Shown: piece by piece, positions 59,672 through 64,000 of the stretch
Layout of the letters: each line of letters starts with the position of its first letter
Position numbering within the stretch: position 1 is the stretch's first letter
DNA from: Actinomycetota bacterium
GTDB taxonomy: Bacteria; Actinomycetota; Actinomycetes; Streptosporangiales; Streptosporangiaceae
NCBI GenBank assembly: GCA_003168255.1
Contig: PMSU01000136.1
Location: forward strand, 1 to 64,000
DNA: 64,000 bases
Direction of reading: 5' to 3'
Translations under genes and position numbers: made by a program
The notes under the pieces: model-generated
Seen by the model: the letters and a program-made list of their open reading frames with translations, nothing else
What the model was told of the DNA's origin: nothing
Databases searched by the model: none

Positions 59672-59866
59672 ATGCTTTACCTATTCGGAGGCCGCACCAA
59701 TCCCATCGTCCGGGTGCTCATCGGCCTGGCACTGCTCGCCATCGGCCTGGCCAAGCACGGCATGATCCTGGACGCGCTCGGCGCCGTGATGCTCCTCTGG
59801 GCAGCCGTCAGCATGCCGGCTTACCTGCGCCACCGCCGTGACAACAACGGCGGCCTGCCGCGATGA
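59672..59866 (+). CDS. Small two-helix membrane protein
   Basis: 64 aa from ATG 59672 with GAAAGGA upstream. Two hydrophobic helices (NPIVRVLIGLALLAIGLAKH and LDALGAVMLLWAAVSMPAYL). Its stop overlaps the next ABC ATPase start by 4 nt, so it belongs to the transporter operon, perhaps as an accessory subunit. No family assigned. Confidence 0.7.
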   Translation: MLYLFGGRTNPIVRVLIGLALLAIGLAKHGMILDALGAVMLLWAAVSMPAYLRHRRDNNGGLPR

Positions 59867-60786
59867 ACGCGATCCTGACCGAGCACCTCACCAGGCGCTA
59901 TGGGGACCTCAAGGCTCTCGATGACGTGAGCTTCGAGGTCCCGGCCGGTCAGTTCGTCGCCATGCTCGGCCCGAACGGGGCGGGGAAGACCACCACCATC
60001 GAGATCCTCGAGGGTTTCCTCGCCCCGACCAGCGGCTCGGTCCAGGTGCTCGGCAGCGATCCGCGCCGCGGCGGCCGGGACTGGCGCAGCCGGATCGGCG
60101 TGGTCACGCAATCGACCAGCCTCGACGGCCAGCTGTCGGTACGCGACCTGCTGTCCACGTTCGGCCAGCTGTACCCCAACCCGCTGCCGGTGGCTGAGGT
60201 CCTAGAGATGGTCGACCTCACCGACGAGGCTGGGGTCCGGGTGGACACCCTCTCCGGCGGTCAGCAACGGCGGGTGGACGTCGCCGTCGGCCTCATCGGC
60301 CGACCGGAGATCCTCTTCCTGGACGAGCCGACCACCGGCCTTGATCCTGAGGCCCGCAGGCGAGTCTGGGGCGGGATCGAGAAGCTGGCCGCCAAGGGCA
60401 TGACCGTGCTGCTCACCACGCATTACCTCGAGGAGGCCAACCAGTTCGCTGACCGGGTCATCGTGATCTCCAAGGGTCGCGTCGTCGCCGACACGACGCC
60501 CGAAGAGCTGCGGACCCGGGGCGGGCACACCATAATCCGCTACCCGCTCCCCGACGGTGCGCCGGTCAATTCCCTGCCGCCCGCCCTGGCCGACCATCTC
60601 GACGAGCAGCGGCGGGAGATCATCGTGCGAAGCGGCGACGTCAACGCCGCCCTGCGGGCCCTGATCCGCTGGGCGGACGCGCAGCACCTTGACCTCAGCG
60701 GCATGGAAGTCGGACCGCCCAGCCTCGAAGAGGCGTACCTCTCCATCACCGGCGAACAACTCCCTACGGAGTCCGATCATGGCTGA
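59863..60786 (+). CDS. ABC-2 type transporter ATP-binding protein
   Basis: 307 aa. Walker A GPNGAGKTT, Q-loop VVTQSTSLDGQLSV, signature LSGGQQRRVDVAVGL, Walker B ILFLDEPTTGLD, His-switch TTHYLEEANQFAD. C-terminal DrrA-like accessory domain. Overlaps the permease start by 8 bp. Probable drug or lipid exporter, divergent from the kinase operon. Confidence 0.95.
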   Translation: MNAILTEHLTRRYGDLKALDDVSFEVPAGQFVAMLGPNGAGKTTTIEILEGFLAPTSGSVQVLGSDPRRGGRDWRSRIGVVTQSTSLDGQLSVRDLLSTFGQLYPNPLPVAEVLEMVDLTDEAGVRVDTLSGGQQRRVDVAVGLIGRPEILFLDEPTTGLDPEARRRVWGGIEKLAAKGMTVLLTTHYLEEANQFADRVIVISKGRVVADTTPEELRTRGGHTIIRYPLPDGAPVNSLPPALADHLDEQRREIIVRSGDVNAALRALIRWADAQHLDLSGMEVGPPSLEEAYLSITGEQLPTESDHG

Positions 60787-61633
60787 ACTGACTACCGTTC
60801 GTGCGTCCCAGCAGCAGCGCACGAGAACCGCACGGCTGCCCCGCGCCAGTCTGCTGCTGCTGGCCCAGGTCCGTTACCACTTCCGGCTGCTGCTGCGCAC
60901 GCCACGGGCGGTCATAGCCGGGGTGGCTCTGCCCGCGATCCTGCTGCTGGTCTCCAACCCCAAAAGCGGCAACGTGGGTACCACGCATCTGGCTGGCCTT
61001 GCCGTCCTCGGCCTGACCATCACAGCCTGGACCACCCACGGCATCAACCTCGTCGCCGCCCGGGAGTCCGGCGTTCTCAAGCGGTGGTGGTCAACCCCGC
61101 TGCCGCCGTGGTGTTATTTCGTCGGGCGGATAGTCGCCACCGTGCTCGTCGCGACGCTGGCCGGCGCGGTCACCGTGATCATCGGCGTGGGCGTCTACCA
61201 CACGCACATCACCGGGCCTGCCGCCCTGGGCACGCTCGTCGCCCTGGTCGTCGGCGGTCTCGCCTGGGCCGCGGCCGCCACGGCCATCACCGGCATCATC
61301 CCCGACGTGGCGAGCTCATGGCCGATCCTCAGCCTGACCTACTTGCCCGTTGTTCTCATCTCGGGAGTATTCGGCGCGGTCGGCAAGACGCACTGGATGC
61401 AGACCGTCGCCAGTTACCTGCCCGCACAGCCGGTGATCGACGCCGTCACGCGTGCCCTGGAGTACTCCCCCGGCAAGACGCTGTTCTCCGCCCGAGACTT
61501 CATCGTGCTCGGCTGCTGGCTGGTCGGGAGCCTGATCGCCGCGCGGGTGCTGTTCCGGTGGCAGCCGACCCGGGCGACCCGGCGGACTTCCGGTCATGAC
61601 CGGGCGAAGCAGGCCACCGCGCCGCGCTCATAG
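60779..61633 (+). CDS. ABC-2 type permease
   Basis: 284 aa from ATG 60779. Six helices after an amphipathic LLLLAQVRYHFRLLLRTPRA start: VIAGVALPAILLLVS, LAGLAVLGLTITAW, IVATVLVATLAGAVTVIIGV, ALGTLVALVVGGLAWAAAAT, WPILSLTYLPVVLISGVFGA, IVLGCWLVGSLIAARVLF. Partner of the preceding ATPase. Confidence 0.93.
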   Translation: MAELTTVRASQQQRTRTARLPRASLLLLAQVRYHFRLLLRTPRAVIAGVALPAILLLVSNPKSGNVGTTHLAGLAVLGLTITAWTTHGINLVAARESGVLKRWWSTPLPPWCYFVGRIVATVLVATLAGAVTVIIGVGVYHTHITGPAALGTLVALVVGGLAWAAAATAITGIIPDVASSWPILSLTYLPVVLISGVFGAVGKTHWMQTVASYLPAQPVIDAVTRALEYSPGKTLFSARDFIVLGCWLVGSLIAARVLFRWQPTRATRRTSGHDRAKQATAPRS

Positions 61634-61662
61634 CGGAAAACCGGACATGCCAGGATGGGATC

Positions 61663-62028
61663 GTGCGAGTGACACGGATAGACCACGTCCAGCTGGCCAT
61701 GCCGCCGGGCCAGGAAGACAAGGCCAGAGCCTTCTACGCCGGCCTGCTCGGGATCGCGTGGGTTGCCAAGCCGGAACACCTGGCCAGGCGCGGCGGCTGC
61801 TGGTTCGGGGATGACGACGTGAAGGTACACCTGGGGGTTGAGCAGGACTTCCGTCCGGCCCGCAAGGCTCATCCGGCCCTGCTGGTCGATGGTCTGAGTG
61901 ATCTCACCGGCAGGCTGTCGGCCGCCGGGGTGCAGATCACGCACGATGAGCCGCTCGAGGGCTACGACCGGGTCTATGTCGACGATCCGTTCGGCAACCG
62001 GATCGAGCTGATGGAGCGGCTGGGCTGA
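61663..62028 (+). CDS. VOC-superfamily (glyoxalase-like) protein
   Basis: 121 aa, one VOC module: RIDHVQLAMPPGQEDKARAF, YAGLLGIAWVAKP, then VYVDDPFGNRIELMERLG. Metal ligands His (IDHVQL) and Glu (RIELME) are in place. Could be a dioxygenase, isomerase or antibiotic-resistance protein of the superfamily; substrate unknown. GTG start at 61663, 30 bp after the permease stop. Confidence 0.9.
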   Translation: MRVTRIDHVQLAMPPGQEDKARAFYAGLLGIAWVAKPEHLARRGGCWFGDDDVKVHLGVEQDFRPARKAHPALLVDGLSDLTGRLSAAGVQITHDEPLEGYDRVYVDDPFGNRIELMERLG

Positions 62029-62218
62029 CGCCGCAGACCGGCCCCCGGCGGCGCGGCCGGTTGTCTTTGCCCATGGCGCGAACGCCGCCGGGCGGGTTAA
62101 CCAGGAAGCTGGATGAAGGCCAAGCTACTGGGCCTATTCGCAACATCTGAAGAGAACCGGCCTTTGAGGGCGTGGCAGCCAGCTAACTTGCCTCTTGAAG
62201 GAGCAGCTCTGCGAGCAC

Positions 62219-63160
62219 TTAGCCAGCCGGATCCTCGAGCGCGCCGACGGCACTTTGGCCCGGTGCCGCCGAGGCGTCCTGCACGGCGTCAGCACCGCGG
62301 ACGGCGACCATCGCGTAGCAGCCGGACAGTGCGATGATGATCCCCGCCGCCAGGAAGATCGTGTCATAGGTTCCGAAGTGCACGTCGCCGATCCGAGCGT
62401 GGAACCCGCGCAACACCGAGCTTGACAACCATCCAGCGACGCCGACCGCCGCGACCGACATCACCTGGATAATCGGCGTCATAAGGGAGAAGACGCGACC
62501 CAGCATCTCCCGCGGAACAGTCTTCATGACGATCGGGGCAACCATGGTGTTCATTGCCGCCAGCGGAACGGACGCCAGCAGGACCACGCCGAGCGCCATC
62601 GCGAAGTAGGTACTACGGATTACACGGCGAACAGCAAGCCGGTGAGCACGAGGCCGAGCGCGTACGTGCGGGCCAGGCCGAGACGTTGCCCGACAGCCCC
62701 CGCCACGGCGGCCCCGATCACCGCGCCGATACCAAACGCAGTGTCAAGCAGGCCGAAGAACTTCGCGCTCGTGTGGAGGTTCACGGTCACGAAGAACACA
62801 TTCAGAGTATTTATCAAGTAGGCCCCGAAGTTGCAGACCGTCGCGGTTATTACAATTGCGACGATCACCCTGCTGGCCAGCATCACTTGAAATCCAGCGC
62901 GCATCTCCGACCAGAATCCGAGCCGTTCGGCTGGTTCCTTTGCTGCGTCGACCGACGGACGCAGCGAATAAATGAAAGAGAAACGACCCTGCGAAGCTAG
63001 TGGCATCGACGATCAGCGCCCACTGCACGCAGGCAAGCTGGGCGGTGACCGGAATTATCCTAACCGGCACTACCGATAGCACAACGAGCCCGCCTATGAG
63101 TATTGCCCGGGCAACATCGGCAAATAGCATAGTGCGCCTGATGCGTACTGCCTGTTGATC
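62219..63160 (-). pseudogene. MFS transporter remnant, multiply frameshifted
   Basis: Three frames carry successive parts of one MFS protein. First (about 63160-62970): RRTMLFADVARAILIGGLVV...WALIVDATSFAGSFLF. Second (about 62970-62621): IYSLRPSVDAAKEPAERLGF, FGLLDTAFGIGAVIGAAVAG, up to LLFAV. Third (about 62620-62219): STYFAMALGVVLLASVPLAA, TVPREMLGRVFSLMTPIIQV. Joints lie near 62970 and 62620. The first roughly 90 residues of a normal MFS permease are missing, so it is also 5'-truncated. No product can be functional. Confidence 0.83.
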
Positions 63161-63304
63161 AGGATACGACTTAGCACGCCGCTACCCTAGTCTATTGTCC
63201 GGGCGTATCCCAGCCCGTTTCGCTGCGCGACCGGCTCATCGACGCCCTGGCAACGGACCTTGATTCGTACGGGTTCGTCTTCGCTGTCGGCCCGGCGACC
63301 GAAC

Positions 63305-64000
63305 TCATTCCAGCGGAGCCGGGCCCGGGCCGCCGTGGCCCAGGTCCGTCCCACCGCCATCGAGGGCCAGGTATAGCCGGGTGCCTGCGGCGGCGAAGCC
63401 GACCCGCTCGTAGACGCGGCGGGAGCCGTCGCCGGACGCCTCGAGCCACACGGACTCGGCACCGGTCTCGAACATGGCCTCGGCGAGCGCGGCGGTGAGC
63501 GCTCCGGCGATGCCGCGCCCTCGGTAGGCGGGACGGGTGCCGATACCCGACAGTTCGGCCGTGCCGACAGCCGGCGCCGAGCAGCAGGCTGCCCCGGCGC
63601 ACGTCCCGTCGGCGGCGCGGACAAGCCGGACCGCGCCGCCGCCGGCGACGGTGCGGCGCAGCCGCGCGACGCCTTCAGGCGACGAGGCGTAGAGGCCCTC
63701 GAACGCCTCGGACAGCGTCGCGTCCACGGCGGCGAAGCTCGCGTCGTCGGCGGGCGCCTCGACGGTGATCACTACGGTGGTCGCGACGGCACTCGCTCCT
63801 GCCGGTCCCGGGCCGGACCCGGCCGACGGCACCGGCCGTACCAGCGAACCGGGGGTGCAGACCAGGTAGTCGTGCACGGCTTCGGTGCTGAATCCGGCTC
63901 GGCGCAGTGCCGGTTCGACAGCGGGGGCCGCTTGCGGAGCGAACTCGAGCCGCGGCACGAGGTCACGCCCACGGAACGCCGCGATCAGTGCGGCGACGTC
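63305..64000 (-). CDS. GNAT-family acetyltransferase, 5' end beyond the window
   Basis: At least 231 residues; the frame stays open to the window end (ALIAAFRGRDLVPRLEFAPQ), so the start lies outside. The C-terminal GNAT domain shows GIGTRPAYRGRGIAGALTAA (acetyl-CoA loop) and SVWLEASGDGSRRVYERVGF. The N-terminal part resembles two-domain GNAT proteins. Stop TGA at 63305. Confidence 0.85.
   Translation of the reverse strand, partial: DVAALIAAFRGRDLVPRLEFAPQAAPAVEPALRRAGFSTEAVHDYLVCTPGSLVRPVPSAGSGPGPAGASAVATTVVITVEAPADDASFAAVDATLSEAFEGLYASSPEGVARLRRTVAGGGAVRLVRAADGTCAGAACCSAPAVGTAELSGIGTRPAYRGRGIAGALTAALAEAMFETGAESVWLEASGDGSRRVYERVGFAAAGTRLYLALDGGGTDLGHGGPGPAPLE

Noticed and set aside
63307-63322. 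CAGCGGAGCCGGGCCC, similar to the element terminus
   Set aside because: Mismatches in the last bases and part of the GNAT coding end; judged chance.

Overview
The window is high-GC DNA with actinobacterial gene content: GTG starts are common, many genes overlap by 4 nt, and a mycothiol-type DinB protein, PspC and DUF1707 proteins, a translational ileS T-box and a glpX/xseB/xseA/ispH neighbourhood are present. It looks like a chromosomal segment of a filamentous or soil actinomycete (Streptosporangiales-like is a guess). No rRNA, tRNA, CRISPR array or replication origin was recognised.

Layout. 0-10 kb is mostly housekeeping: a DUF1707 protein, glpX, a TetR regulator, a DUF4232 lipoprotein, ileS with its T-box leader, a sedolisin-type secreted protease and xseB. 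10-12.7 kb holds an acyltransferase-SGNH gene translationally coupled to xseB and an isoprenylcysteine-methyltransferase-like gene. 12.7-19.6 kb is an accessory region of partly lower GC: an HD-domain gene split by a small transposon-like element, a secreted protein, a frameshifted IS5-family transposase, a NUDIX/HTH pair, three overlapping unknown genes and a gene-poor stretch with a tiny Cys-rich ORF. 19.6-24.8 kb has an arsR-SRPBCC-SRPBCC operon and then xseA, a lipid-droplet-protein-like gene and ispH. 25-32.7 kb carries an NHL-repeat secreted protein, an M1 metallopeptidase, a dead NB-ARC regulator, a DinB protein, a DUF6542 protein and rmuC. 33-43.5 kb has a TetR/hydrolase pair with paired operators, a MerR-PP2C fusion, a GH5/MarR pair, an NHL-Ig secreted protein, an HhH protein and a padR-membrane protein-lepB operon. 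44-51 kb holds a PspC/DUF1707 envelope-stress-type cluster with a histidine kinase/response regulator and an ABC-2 transporter. 51-64 kb has a decayed regulator/SDR pair, a PLP enzyme with a hexanucleotide tract, a glycosylase, a second kinase/regulator with a second ABC-2 transporter, a VOC protein, an MFS remnant and a GNAT gene cut by the window end.

The strongest non-routine signal is a dispersed non-autonomous element. Copy 1 (13426-13761, 336 bp) has inverted ends beginning GGGTGCGGCTCCGCTG and is flanked by a perfect 9-bp duplication, AACGTCATC. Removing the element and one duplication restores an HD-domain reading frame. A near-identical inverted copy lies at 32888-33264, and its 25-nt core recurs inside a perfect 15-bp stem at 47799-47852. 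No transposase for it is visible here.

The second theme is gene decay. At least seven broken genes are readable: a TetR stub, the HD gene, the IS5 transposase, an NB-ARC regulator with a frameshift and a deletion, a MmyB-type regulator with one nonsense codon, its divergent SDR with an internal deletion, and an MFS transporter. A methyltransferase remnant is also likely. Several regulator/target pairs have visible operators (TetR at 34.6 kb, MarR at 37.7 kb, PadR at 43.5 kb, a small HTH protein at 44.5 kb).
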